23,337 bases of DNA from CAZXEU01 sp964639665 (GCA_964639665.1 CAZXEU010000023.1:1-23337), one strand, 5' to 3'; counted from the first letter of the stretch, positions 1-7,675 are shown. The notes: a model not told the origin generated them from the letters alone. Numbers and translations are program-made.

Positions 1-1130
1 CCGGGCGCTGAACGCGCTGCTTGCGCATCTGACGTGGCTGCGAAACGAATCAGTATGGCATTGCCGTCAGACGTACCGGGATGAGGGCACTACGCCGTCC
101 TATTTCGATCTGTGCTCCGCACTGACCGAGGCGCGCAAGACCAAGGCCGTAGGCAAGTGGTCCGCAGTAATTCAGCGCAGCATCCTGCGTCGCGTCCGGC
201 GCGGATACGAGAAGTTCTTCCGTGACGGCAAGGGATTGCCCCGCTACAACAAGCCCGTCCGCTCTTTTGAGACGGACCGCAAGCCGGTAGCTTACGGGAA
301 GTACTGGACCGTTCAGATCAAGGGCGTTGGCAAGATTCGCTTCAAGGACAAGCGCTCCGTCCTGGGCGGCAGCGCGCTCGTCAAGCTGGTGCGCGTTGTG
401 AAGCACCCGCTGGGCAGTGAGTTCGACGTGCAGGTTGTAGTGGATCATGGCGAGGTCGAAGTGCCGCGGGACCGCCGCACTCCGGTCGGCATTGATGTTG
501 GCATAAAGCACATTGCCAGTTTGTCCAACGGCCACCAATACGCTCCCATCAAGCTATCCGACCGCAAGAGGAAGAAGGCGCAGCGGGCCGTCAGCAGGGC
601 AAAGCGGCAGAGCAAGAATCGGCGCAAGAAGAAGCGGGCGCTGGCCAAGGCCGCGCGTCGCCAAAAGATTGCAAGGCGCAACGCGGTGCATCGCCTGATG
701 ACTCATATTGTCAGAAACCACGCTGCCAGCATTGTGGCAGAGGACTTGAACATTCAGGCGATGACCCGGAAGGGATATCGCAGGCGGCACCTTAACCGTG
801 CCATGCTTGGTCAGTCCCTTGGGCTATTGAAACAGCAACTTGCCTACAAGGCTTCGAGCGCCGGAGGTGAGTTGATTCTGGTAGATCCGCATTACACCAG
901 TCAGCTATGCAGTAGCTGCGGTACTCTCCCGGAGACGCCACTGACGTTGGCAGACAGGCAATATCGTTGCTGCTGCGGACTGTCATTGGACAGGGACGTG
1001 AATGCGGGGCGGAATATCCTTTTGCGGGCCTACGGCTCCGGCAGGGCGGGAGGCCCTGTGTGTTGGAAGGATGGGGCTATGGCCCTGAACGCTGCGCCTC
1101 TGGAGACGGGGTCATTCCCGGATCTAAGTG
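1..1130 (+). mobile_element. IS200/IS605-type (TnpB-only in view) element, left part outside window
   Basis: The stretch holds most of a tnpB gene followed by three closely spaced small hairpins, which is the usual layout at the right end of IS200/IS605/IS607 elements. No TnpA tyrosine (Y1) transposase is visible, but the left end lies outside the window, so an upstream tnpA cannot be excluded. The right boundary is uncertain. It is placed just after the last hairpin (about 1120) because the downstream DUF4399 gene starts at 1233 and must lie outside the element. These elements make no target duplication, so no flanking repeats are expected. Confidence 0.5.
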
Positions 1131-1297
1131 CAACTACAACACAGGATCGCATGCATAGCGATGTATGTAATTCCCCATGCTATGGACGATATGCCGTAGA
1201 TTGCAGCAACTATCGATTCCCAGGACGCTGCCATGAAGTTTCGCATATTGCTCATGCTTCCCGTTTTTCTCCTTGCAGCTTGTCAGGAGGATCCTGA
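2..1297 (+). CDS. tnpB: RNA-guided endonuclease TnpB, 5'-truncated by window edge
   Basis: TnpB is the RNA-guided RuvC nuclease of IS200/IS605 elements and an ancestor of Cas12; it cuts target DNA next to a short motif using a guide RNA made from the element's right end. The frame is open from base 2, and the usual N-terminal 15-25 residues appear to lie upstream. Visible parts are an N-terminal domain (YRDEG and SYFDLCSALTEARK segments), a very basic Lys/Arg-rich stretch at 565-690, and the RuvC motifs: IDVGIKHI with Asp at 494-496, VAEDLNI with Glu at 740-742, and DRDVNAGRNIL at 989-1021. A zinc ribbon uses CSSC (908-919) and a compact CCCG pair near 970-980. All three catalytic acids are present, so the nuclease looks intact. 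The frame continues about 90 codons past DRDVNA, through the hairpins and 65 bp into the next gene; that tail has no family resemblance and probably reads non-coding and host sequence. Confidence 0.9.
   Translation, partial: RALNALLAHLTWLRNESVWHCRQTYRDEGTTPSYFDLCSALTEARKTKAVGKWSAVIQRSILRRVRRGYEKFFRDGKGLPRYNKPVRSFETDRKPVAYGKYWTVQIKGVGKIRFKDKRSVLGGSALVKLVRVVKHPLGSEFDVQVVVDHGEVEVPRDRRTPVGIDVGIKHIASLSNGHQYAPIKLSDRKRKKAQRAVSRAKRQSKNRRKKKRALAKAARRQKIARRNAVHRLMTHIVRNHAASIVAEDLNIQAMTRKGYRRRHLNRAMLGQSLGLLKQQLAYKASSAGGELILVDPHYTSQLCSSCGTLPETPLTLADRQYRCCCGLSLDRDVNAGRNILLRAYGSGRAGGPVCWKDGAMALNAAPLETGSFPDLSATTTQDRMHSDVCNSPCYGRYAVDCSNYRFPGRCHEVSHIAHASRFSPCSLSGGS
1036..1130 (+). ncRNA. Candidate omega (guide) RNA scaffold / right-end hairpins
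   Basis: Three perfect short stem-loops follow each other: CAGGGC/GCCCTG (1042-1047 with 1053-1058, 5-nt loop), GGGC/GCCC (1074-1077 with 1082-1085, 4-nt loop) and CGGG/CCCG (1107-1110 with 1117-1120, 6-nt loop). In IS200/IS605 elements the omega RNA overlaps the 3' end of tnpB and the right end, and the bases just past the element act as the guide. Position and structure fit that role. Exact ends and any guide are inferred; on this model the guide would lie in the host sequence just after the element. Confidence 0.35.
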
Positions 1298-1688
1298 TCC
1301 GGAACCTGCGCCTGCGCCGGGGCTTTCTCGCGCCGCGGCCATGGAAGGGGCGCGGGTTTACTTTATCAGCCCTGTTGACAGTGCGCGGATTTCAGGTCCG
1401 GAAGTGAAGGTCACATTCGGCCTGGAAGTCATGGGCATTGCACCGGCCGGCATTGACTTTCCCGGGACCGGGCATCACCATCTCCTGGTGAATCTAGATA
1501 TGCTGCCGCCCGAAGATCTTCCCATTCCTGCCGACAGTCACCATGTGCACTTTGGCCTGGGCCAGACGGAAGCAATCATTGAACTTGCCCCGGGCACACA
1601 CACGCTGCAGCTGCTTCTTGGCGATAGCTACCACGTTCCCCACGACCCGCCAGTGGTGTCCGAACAGATCACGATCTTCGTCGATTGA
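1233..1688 (+). CDS. DUF4399 domain lipoprotein
   Basis: This is a 151-residue exported protein of unknown function. Residues 1-17 form a lipoprotein signal with lipobox LLAAC, so Cys17 would be lipidated and the protein anchored to a membrane. A Pro/Glu/Asp-rich linker (about 18-30) leads into a DUF4399 domain marked by GHHHLLVN, HHVHFGLGQTE, PGTHTLQLLLGD and HVPHDPPVVSE. The repeated histidines suggest metal binding, but no reaction is established for the family. Its first 65 bp overlap the tail of the tnpB frame in another reading frame, so the mobile element may have landed directly in its promoter region. It converges on the DUF4159 gene with only 4 bp between the stop codons and no visible terminator. 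Confidence 0.85.
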   Translation: MKFRILLMLPVFLLAACQEDPDPEPAPAPGLSRAAAMEGARVYFISPVDSARISGPEVKVTFGLEVMGIAPAGIDFPGTGHHHLLVNLDMLPPEDLPIPADSHHVHFGLGQTEAIIELAPGTHTLQLLLGDSYHVPHDPPVVSEQITIFVD

Positions 1689-1692
1689 GAAC

Positions 1693-2460
1693 TCAGTGGG
1701 TAAGCGCGTACAGGATAAAGTTGATCGCCATCTGGAAGCTCACGGTTGAGGCCGAGCCGAGGGCCCGCCCACCTGGCCACTCCCAGCCGTCGCCGATGTC
1801 CTGGTTGTAACAGATGACGACAGTGATGCGGCCCGTGCCATCCATGATGCCGTAATACACGTCGTCCAGAGGTCCGAATCGCATCCCGAAACCGCGCCAT
1901 CTTCCTCCACCGTTCTTGGTGGAGATAGCGGCATCCGGGTCGATGTCATAGTATATCGACCAGATCGGATGCGATGCCGTCAATTCGAATGGTTCATATT
2001 CGGGATAGACGCGCTTGATATTGTCGTACATATTGTTCCACTGGGGACCCGTGTACCCGCGTCCATAATCGTGGAAATCGTCGATGATCAGGAAGCCTCC
2101 GCGGTCCAGATAGCGGCGAAGCCGGGTCACTTCTTCCTCGTTGGTCCGCCAGTACCCGGGTTCGGTGAGATAAAGCACGGGGTAATCGAATATCCTGTCG
2201 TCGGTCAGCGGCAGGACGATCGGCGGCCCTTCAACGTACAATCCCGTGGTCCGGTCGATGGCTTCATGCAGGTTCAGCTCTGCCGTCGGATAGTCGGTGG
2301 CCCAGGCATTCCAGCGCAGGTCCGGGTGGCTTTCGTACTGTACGCGCACGAACCTGAAGCCGAGGTCCCGCTCGCCTCCGAATGCCAACAGCATGACGAT
2401 GGCGATGCCCCAAATGCTTCCCGGAAGCCGGCTCACGCGTGATCCAGCTCTTTTCATCAT
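1693..2460 (-). CDS. DUF4159 domain protein, membrane-anchored or secreted
   Basis: A 255-residue protein with a basic N-terminus and one hydrophobic segment (about residues 15-29), probably a signal peptide or anchor. The rest is a DUF4159 domain: FRFVRVQYES near residues 36-44, then VLYLTEPGYW (95-104) and a long LRRYLDRGGFLIIDDFHDYG stretch (114-133), which resembles the glutamine-amidotransferase-like fold assigned to this family. The biochemical role is unknown. I chose the ATG at 2460 because it lies 2 bp past the aminotransferase stop (TAG-CC-ATG) with AAGAG a few bases upstream; a second ATG follows directly. It is the last gene of a three-gene minus-strand operon. In other bacteria DUF4159 genes often sit with MoxR, DUF58 and VWA genes, none of which is present here. 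Confidence 0.8.
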   Translation of the reverse strand: MMKRAGSRVSRLPGSIWGIAIVMLLAFGGERDLGFRFVRVQYESHPDLRWNAWATDYPTAELNLHEAIDRTTGLYVEGPPIVLPLTDDRIFDYPVLYLTEPGYWRTNEEEVTRLRRYLDRGGFLIIDDFHDYGRGYTGPQWNNMYDNIKRVYPEYEPFELTASHPIWSIYYDIDPDAAISTKNGGGRWRGFGMRFGPLDDVYYGIMDGTGRITVVICYNQDIGDGWEWPGGRALGSASTVSFQMAINFILYALTH

Positions 2461-2462
2461 GG

Positions 2463-3563
2463 CTATATGCTCTTGGCAAATGCATCCAGGAAGACGCGCA
2501 TTTCCTCGTCGGTGCCGACGGACAGTCTGCACCAGTCCAGATAGGGTGGAAAAGGCCGGCCAACGAGGATGCCCTGGCCCTCCATCTTTCTCTGGAATGC
2601 GGAAATGTCACTGCCAAGATGGAAAAAGATGAAGTTGGCATGGGAAGTGGGGCAGCTGAACCCCATCTCACGGATCCGGCTTGTGGCCATGCTCCGACTC
2701 GACTGTATGCGCGCGCGGCTCTCTGCCACGAAGTCCTGGTCCTGGTAGGCGGCAATCGCGGCGCGCACGCCCAGTATGTTCAGTGACGATGCGCTGCGAT
2801 ACTGGCGCAGGCGCCGGGCTATGTCCGGTCGTGCCAGCGCATAGCCGACCCGTAATCCGGCCAGGCCGTAGACCTTGGAAAAGGTTCTCGAGACGATAAC
2901 GTTGTGCCCGTCTTTCACCATGCCGGCCATGGAGCGGTACTCGGGGTCGTCAACGAGCTCGTAGTATGCCTCGTCTACCAGTATGACGGACCTGCGCGAG
3001 ACTTCCTCGCAGAAACTGCTCAGCGACTCGCCGGGGCTAATGGTCCCTGTGGGGTTGTTGGGATTGCAGACAAAGACCAGATCGACGCTCTGGGTTGTGC
3101 GCAGGTCCATAGCGGAAAGGTCGGTCAGCAGGTCGCCATCCAGCGGTACGCGGTGGACGTACGCAGATATCGTAGCCGCATGCCGCTCTATGCCCTCATA
3201 CGTGGGGTGGGCTACCAGGACTTCCCCTCCGGCGAGACCAAAGGCCATCGCGGTCATGCGCAGCACTTCCTGAGAGCCTGCACCGATTACGACGTGTTCC
3301 GGCGAAAGTCCTTCCCGCTCCGCAATCAGACTGGTGAGCGTGGAATAAGCACGATTTGGGTACAGGTTTGCTTCCGAGATCGAAGCAAGGATGGCTTCGC
3401 GTGCCGCCGCGGAGGGGCCGTACGGATTCTCGTTGCTGTGGAGCCGAATGGGGTTCATGCTCCTTGGCGCGAAGGAGAGGGCAGGGCGGAAGGCCAGCCC
3501 GGCAGCCGCCGCAGCGCCGGCGGTGAGCCATTGACGTCTGTTCATGGTGCTCGGAGATAACAT
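2463..3563 (-). CDS. Tat-exported HisC-like PLP-dependent aminotransferase
   Basis: A class I/II fold aminotransferase resembling histidinol-phosphate aminotransferase (HisC), 366 residues from the chosen start. Visible landmarks are the substrate-side LHSNENPYGP (41-50), YPNRAY (68-73), CNPNNPTG (166-173), VDEAYYEL (196-203) and the PLP lysine in SRTFSKVYGLAGLRVGYA (Lys230). Unlike cytoplasmic HisC it starts with a twin-arginine signal (NRRQWLTAGAAAAAGLAF, 8-25). Tat export fits an enzyme that must fold around its cofactor before leaving the cytoplasm. The ATG at 3563 has GAGG about 5 bp upstream; the ATG at 3545 would still keep the Tat signal. The gene follows the oxidoreductase gene by 48 bp. 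Substrate is unknown, and a true role in histidine synthesis is unlikely for an exported protein without other his genes nearby. Confidence 0.85.
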   Translation of the reverse strand: MLSPSTMNRRQWLTAGAAAAAGLAFRPALSFAPRSMNPIRLHSNENPYGPSAAAREAILASISEANLYPNRAYSTLTSLIAEREGLSPEHVVIGAGSQEVLRMTAMAFGLAGGEVLVAHPTYEGIERHAATISAYVHRVPLDGDLLTDLSAMDLRTTQSVDLVFVCNPNNPTGTISPGESLSSFCEEVSRRSVILVDEAYYELVDDPEYRSMAGMVKDGHNVIVSRTFSKVYGLAGLRVGYALARPDIARRLRQYRSASSLNILGVRAAIAAYQDQDFVAESRARIQSSRSMATSRIREMGFSCPTSHANFIFFHLGSDISAFQRKMEGQGILVGRPFPPYLDWCRLSVGTDEEMRVFLDAFAKSI

Positions 3564-3611
3564 GGGAGCCTCAAACAAGTACACTACAAACCGGAAGGGG
3601 GCATTGCAAGT

Positions 3612-4601
3612 CTAGATGCGAACCCAGGAGGCGCGCCGCGCACTTTCTGCCACGGCGTCGATCACGCGCATATTGCACAGGGCATCTTCCAGTGCAGGTA
3701 GCATGCCGCGGCTGCCTCGTGCGGCCTCGGCAAAGGCATCGGCCTGGAGCGCGTATTGATCAGCCGCCTCGAAGGCGATCGTTTCCAGTCCCGAGGCCGA
3801 TTCATGCCATATGCGTGTGGCACGATCCGGTGGCGCATTGAACGGTATCTCGATCTCTATCCGCCCGGCATCTCCCAAAACGTGAACCCTCTGGTTGCGG
3901 TGAAGCTGCGTCGCGCAGCTGAAGGATGCCGTTCCCTCGCCAAAGTCCAGTAGCGCACTGGTCAGCCGGTCCGTCGAGAAGGCGGGGTCCCAGTGCGAAA
4001 TCGCGCATGCGCGCGTCGGCTCGCGTCCGAACAGCAGGCGCGCGACGGAAATGCCGTAGCACCCGATGTCCATCAGAGCTCCGCCGCCGATGTCTGCCTG
4101 GTTGCGAATGTTGGCCGGATCCACGTTGAAGTAGGAAAAGAACGCGTGTACCGCGGTAAGCGCTCCGACAGCACCTGCTGCAACCATCTGCCGGACTCTT
4201 TGCCACTGCGGGTGGTGGCGGTACATGAAGGCCTCCGCAACGACGAGATCCGGGCGCAGAAGCGAGGCCCGCTGCAGCCTCTGTGCATCGCTTTCGGTAA
4301 GCCCGATGGGCTTTTCGCACAATACGTGCTTGCCGGCTTCAATGCTGCGAATGGCCCAGTCCACGTGCATGTGATTGGGCAGCGGGATGTAAACGGCGTC
4401 AATGTCCGGGCTTGCGAGCAGCGCCTCATAGGAAGCGAATGGCGCTCCGATGTCCAGCGCGCTTGCGACCGAGCGGGCACGGTCGGCTGTGCGGGACGCA
4501 ATGGCCACGACACGTCCGGATCTGCTTAGCTGGATAGCGGGAATGACCTTTTCCCTGGCAATGCGGGCGGTCGACAGCACGCCCCATCGAAGTTTCTTCA
4601 T
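3612..4601 (-). CDS. Gfo/Idh/MocA family NAD(P)-dependent sugar oxidoreductase
   Basis: A 329-residue oxidoreductase of the Gfo/Idh/MocA family, which oxidises sugars, inositols or glycosides with NAD(P). The N-terminal Rossmann motif reads WGVLSTARIA (6-15), typical of the xylose-dehydrogenase/dihydrodiol-dehydrogenase branch rather than the classical GxGxxG. The active-site EKP motif is at 96-98 (CEKPIGL), and the C-terminal domain carries GGGALMDIGCYGISVARLLFG. No signal peptide is seen, so it is cytoplasmic. The ATG at 4601 is preceded by TTTGAG at a suitable distance. It is the first gene of the operon with the Tat aminotransferase and DUF4159 genes, and it diverges from rhaB across about 150 bp, so the two transcription units may share control. 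The substrate cannot be read from the sequence. Confidence 0.88.
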   Translation of the reverse strand: MKKLRWGVLSTARIAREKVIPAIQLSRSGRVVAIASRTADRARSVASALDIGAPFASYEALLASPDIDAVYIPLPNHMHVDWAIRSIEAGKHVLCEKPIGLTESDAQRLQRASLLRPDLVVAEAFMYRHHPQWQRVRQMVAAGAVGALTAVHAFFSYFNVDPANIRNQADIGGGALMDIGCYGISVARLLFGREPTRACAISHWDPAFSTDRLTSALLDFGEGTASFSCATQLHRNQRVHVLGDAGRIEIEIPFNAPPDRATRIWHESASGLETIAFEAADQYALQADAFAEAARGSRGMLPALEDALCNMRVIDAVAESARRASWVRI

Positions 4602-4743
4602 GTATATCTCAAATGTCGTAAAATCCCGGTGGTGGCGCTTCCGCAAGGTACGGCGCCTCGGCCGAGTCCGCGTGCTTAACGGTGCCGGCATTTGTGGGAA
4701 GATGGCGCTCCACGGACCGGGCATTCGCCACCGAATGAATCCT

Positions 4744-4749
4744 GGAGAA
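4744..4749 (+). promoter_or_regulatory. Shine-Dalgarno GGAGAA for rhaB
   Basis: GGAGAA ends 5 bp before a GTG at 4755. It decides in favour of that GTG over upstream in-frame ATGs, because the kinase fold begins a few residues after it. Confidence 0.6.
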
Positions 4750-4754
4750 TTCCT

Positions 4755-6170
4755 GTGACGGATACGCGCAGTTACCTCGCTTTTGATCTTGGCGCCTCAA
4801 ACGGCCGCGCCATCCTGGGATCGTTCGATGGAAGCCGCATGACGATGCGCGAGGTTCACCGCTTTCCGACGCCCATCGTCGAAGAGGGAGAGCGCCTGTT
4901 CTGGGATCTGGATGCCGTCTGGGGAGGCATGCAGGAAGCCTTGCGAATTCTGGCCGACGAGAATGTCGCGATCAGAAGCCTGAGCGTGGATTCCTGGGGC
5001 GTGGACTACGTCCCGCTTGACGGGGCCATGCGGCCGCTCCGACGCGCCGCCAGTTATCGCGACCCCAGGACGAGTGCCGTGGTGGACAAGGCGCGGCAGC
5101 GGGTCTCCGAGGCCGACCAGTACCGGGTATCCGGCACGCAGCCGATGCCCTTCAATACGCTATACCAGGTTCTGGCCGACAAAGAGCAGACGCCCGATCT
5201 GCATGCGGCAACCGCGTGCCACCTGCATGTTGCGGACTATTTCAACTTTCGCTTCAGCGGCAAGGCGCGGGCAGAGGCGTCTCTTGCAAGCACGACGCAG
5301 CTGTTCGATCCGGGCCAGCGGACCTGGGCCGGCAAACTAATGCTGGATTATGGCCTGGACCCGGGTACCTGGCCCGCCGTGATCCCTTCCGGTACAGTAT
5401 TGGGGCCGTTGCTGGACCACGATGCAGTGCGTGTAGTGGCCGGCTGCTCGCACGACACGGCATGCGCGGTCGCCGCCGTGCCGGCGGACACCGACGGTGG
5501 GCGGTGGGCATTCCTCAGCAGCGGCACCTGGTCGATCGTCGGAATGGAGCTGGCGCATCCGGTACGGACGGAGTCCGCACGCATTGCCGGCTTTGCGAAC
5601 GAGGTCGGATTCGGCGGAACCATTCGGCTGCTTAAGAACGTGACGGGGCTTTGGCTGCTGCAGGAATGCCAGCGGGCCTGGCGCGAAAGCGGCATGCACG
5701 CCGGATACGATGAGCTCCTGGCGGAAGCACGCGAAGCCGAGCCCGGGGCTGCATGCGTAGATGTTCAGGATCCGCGCTTCCTGAAGCGGGCGCACATGCC
5801 TTCCATGCTGCGTTCCTATTGCAGAGAGCATGGCCTGGCAGTTCCGGGATCCCGGGGAGGACTGGTGCGGCTCGTCCTCCAGAGCCTTGCGGAAAAGTAT
5901 CGCCAGATCCTGGAGCAACTGGAGGGGCTCCTGGGCAGCAGGTTTGAAGTCCTGCATGTCGTCGGAGGCGGCTCGCGCAACGCTCTGCTCAACCAGTGGA
6001 CGGCCGATCGCTGCGGACGCACCGTGGTGGCCGGTCCTGCCGAAGCCACGGCGCTGGGCAACCTTCTCATCCAGGCACGTGCCCTACGCGACATACCGGA
6101 CGATTCCGCGCTGCGCGAAGTAGCACGTGGAAGCACTGACCTTCAGGTCTTCCACCCGCAGTCGGCCTGA
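4755..6170 (+). CDS. rhaB: Rhamnulokinase (FGGY sugar kinase)
   Basis: Rhamnulokinase phosphorylates L-rhamnulose to L-rhamnulose 1-phosphate, the second step of L-rhamnose catabolism. The 471-residue product matches the family length (E. coli RhaB is about 490). The N-terminal phosphate-binding motif is FDLGASNGRAILG (10-22), the second ATP motif is SSGTWSIVGME (255-265), and the adenosine-side motif is VGGGSRNALLNQWTAD (403-418). The substrate-domain segments DSWGVDYVPL and RDPRT are as in rhamnulokinases. The start is GTG with a good ribosome site. It diverges from the oxidoreductase gene and converges with the DUF1080 gene (89 bp apart). Rhamnose isomerase, rhamnulose-1-phosphate aldolase and a rhamnose transporter are not in the window, so the rest of the pathway must lie elsewhere. 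L-fuculokinase is the main alternative but fits less well. Confidence 0.88.
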   Translation: MTDTRSYLAFDLGASNGRAILGSFDGSRMTMREVHRFPTPIVEEGERLFWDLDAVWGGMQEALRILADENVAIRSLSVDSWGVDYVPLDGAMRPLRRAASYRDPRTSAVVDKARQRVSEADQYRVSGTQPMPFNTLYQVLADKEQTPDLHAATACHLHVADYFNFRFSGKARAEASLASTTQLFDPGQRTWAGKLMLDYGLDPGTWPAVIPSGTVLGPLLDHDAVRVVAGCSHDTACAVAAVPADTDGGRWAFLSSGTWSIVGMELAHPVRTESARIAGFANEVGFGGTIRLLKNVTGLWLLQECQRAWRESGMHAGYDELLAEAREAEPGAACVDVQDPRFLKRAHMPSMLRSYCREHGLAVPGSRGGLVRLVLQSLAEKYRQILEQLEGLLGSRFEVLHVVGGGSRNALLNQWTADRCGRTVVAGPAEATALGNLLIQARALRDIPDDSALREVARGSTDLQVFHPQSA

Positions 6171-6259
6171 GCCACGGTGCGCCGAAGGCCTCGATGAGCA
6201 CGTGAAGGGCGAGCGAGGGCAATGGAGGCCGAGCCGGCCAGCCTGGTGAAGCGTTGCCG

Positions 6260-7675
6260 CTACAGCCCTGCAGGCAGCGGCCGGATCTTGACGCTTCGGA
6301 AATGCACCTCGTCGCCGTGATCCTGAAGCAGTATGTGCCCGCTCTGCCAGTGACCAAAGCCCTCCCAGATCACGTACTTGCTGCGGGCGACCAGGGCGTC
6401 GAAGGCCTGCGTACCGCGCTCGAAACTAAGCACTTTGCGATCATTGAGCCAGTGCTCCACTTGCGCTCCCGTAAAGGGCTGGACCTTTAGCTGATTACCC
6501 ACAAATCGCTCGTCAATGCGCGTGCCGCGCACTACCAGGCGCGCCCGGTTCCAGCGTCCGGGCTCATGTACCGTCTTCTCGGCATCGGCCGGGATGAGAT
6601 CGTACAGGGACGCCAGCGTCCGGTTGCCGGCTGCTCCCTGCGTGGCGTCCGGGTGTCTTTCGTCATCCAGGAGCTGGTACTCCAGGCCGATCGCGGAAGC
6701 GTCGCTGCCGTAGCTCTCCGTAATGAAGTACTTGATGCCGCTGTTGGCACCTTCCGTGAGCCGGAAATCGAGGCTCAAATCGAACGTGGCAAACTCCTGC
6801 TCCGTCACGATATCGCCGCCGAAGGCTGCCTCGGCACCGCCAGAGGCCTCTACCAGAAGCACACCATCCTCCACGCGCCACCCCATTTCCGGGAAGCCCT
6901 CCTTGCCGGCCCCGCGCCAACCGGCCGTGGATTCTCCGTCAAAAAGCAGGCGGTAGCCCTGCGCCTTCTCCTGCGGAGAGAGCGAATTGGGGATCAGATT
7001 GATGACATAGTTGTCTGCAAAGGGCTGCTGCTCAATGTCCTCTGTCATGATCTCCACGTTGCGCCAGCGCACCTGGCGCCCCGCCAGCGAAGCATCCCGG
7101 ATGCTGTGCACCTGCAGCGCGATAAACCCCTCCGGCGTCATGTCGTCGTAGAGTGCCGCGCACGGCACGTCGTTGATCCACGTTCGGATGGACGGCCCGA
7201 CAGCCTCGATGTAATACGCGTTCCAGTCCCCCCGCCTGAAGGCGCCGCGGCAGGCCTCGTTGACGGACAGCGGGTACAGCCATCCTCTTCGGGCCTCGTC
7301 ATAGATGCCGCCGCTCCAGGCCCGATCGCCGGGATCGATTTCGACCTGGTATCCGTGGACTCGGCCGTTCCGGAAGTCCGGTTTGCTTTCGCTGCGAATC
7401 TGGATGCCCGAGTTGATGTCATCGTCAACCCACACGTCAAGGCGCAGGGCGAAGTCCCCGTACGACTCTTCCGTTGCCAGAAACGTGTTCGGTGTGCCCG
7501 CCGCCGCGGTGCCAACAATGGTGCCGTCCTCCGCAAAGTAGGTTGCCGTCCCGTTCAATACTTTCCAGCCGGAAAGGTCCGCGCTGTTGGAGAGAGACGT
7601 CCAGCTGCCGGTCTGCGCGAGTGCCGCGGCTGGCAGGAAGACGATAAGCAGATTGACAGGTATGTGGCGAAGCAT
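6260..7675 (-). CDS. Secreted protein with two tandem DUF1080 (3-keto-glycoside hydrolase-like) domains
   Basis: A 471-residue exported protein with a signal peptide (residues 1-20, cleavage after AALA, giving Gln21). It contains two copies of the DUF1080 (3-keto-disaccharide hydrolase) domain, a concanavalin-like beta-sandwich. Copy 1 spans about 24-212 (SLSNSADLSGWKV, DDDINSGIQIRSES, VHGYQVEIDP, LQVHSI). Copy 2 spans about 240-467 (GYRLLFDGESTAGWRGAG, EGANSGIKYFITE, GLEYQLLDD, HWLNDRKVLSFE). Some family members cleave or lyse 3-keto-glycosides made by Gfo/Idh/MocA oxidoreductases; others probably only bind carbohydrate. One copy may be catalytic and the other a binding module, which is inference. 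It diverges from the PD40 lipoprotein gene over 136 bp. The ATG start has no strong ribosome site. Confidence 0.85.
   Translation of the reverse strand: MLRHIPVNLLIVFLPAAALAQTGSWTSLSNSADLSGWKVLNGTATYFAEDGTIVGTAAAGTPNTFLATEESYGDFALRLDVWVDDDINSGIQIRSESKPDFRNGRVHGYQVEIDPGDRAWSGGIYDEARRGWLYPLSVNEACRGAFRRGDWNAYYIEAVGPSIRTWINDVPCAALYDDMTPEGFIALQVHSIRDASLAGRQVRWRNVEIMTEDIEQQPFADNYVINLIPNSLSPQEKAQGYRLLFDGESTAGWRGAGKEGFPEMGWRVEDGVLLVEASGGAEAAFGGDIVTEQEFATFDLSLDFRLTEGANSGIKYFITESYGSDASAIGLEYQLLDDERHPDATQGAAGNRTLASLYDLIPADAEKTVHEPGRWNRARLVVRGTRIDERFVGNQLKVQPFTGAQVEHWLNDRKVLSFERGTQAFDALVARSKYVIWEGFGHWQSGHILLQDHGDEVHFRSVKIRPLPAGL

Noticed and set aside
1146..1162. ATCGC...GCGAT inverted repeat after the tnpB motifs
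   Set aside because: Five-bp arms with a 7-bp loop are expected by chance, and it lies past the stronger hairpins.
3564..3611. Weak promoter-like TTGCAA-17-TAGTGT on the minus strand before the aminotransferase gene
   Set aside because: The -10 matches only 3 of 6 bases and the 48-bp gap is short; an operon with the upstream gene is the simpler reading.
4610..4617. Near match to the Bacteroidota -7 element (TAnnTTTG) on the minus strand before the oxidoreductase gene
   Set aside because: It would start transcription only 1-3 bp before the ATG and has one mismatch; too close and too weak to call.
6187..6230. GGCCTC / GAGGCC inverted repeat between convergent rhaB and the DUF1080 gene, as a terminator
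   Set aside because: The 6-bp arms are separated by 32 bp and no T-run follows on either strand, so it does not look like an intrinsic terminator.
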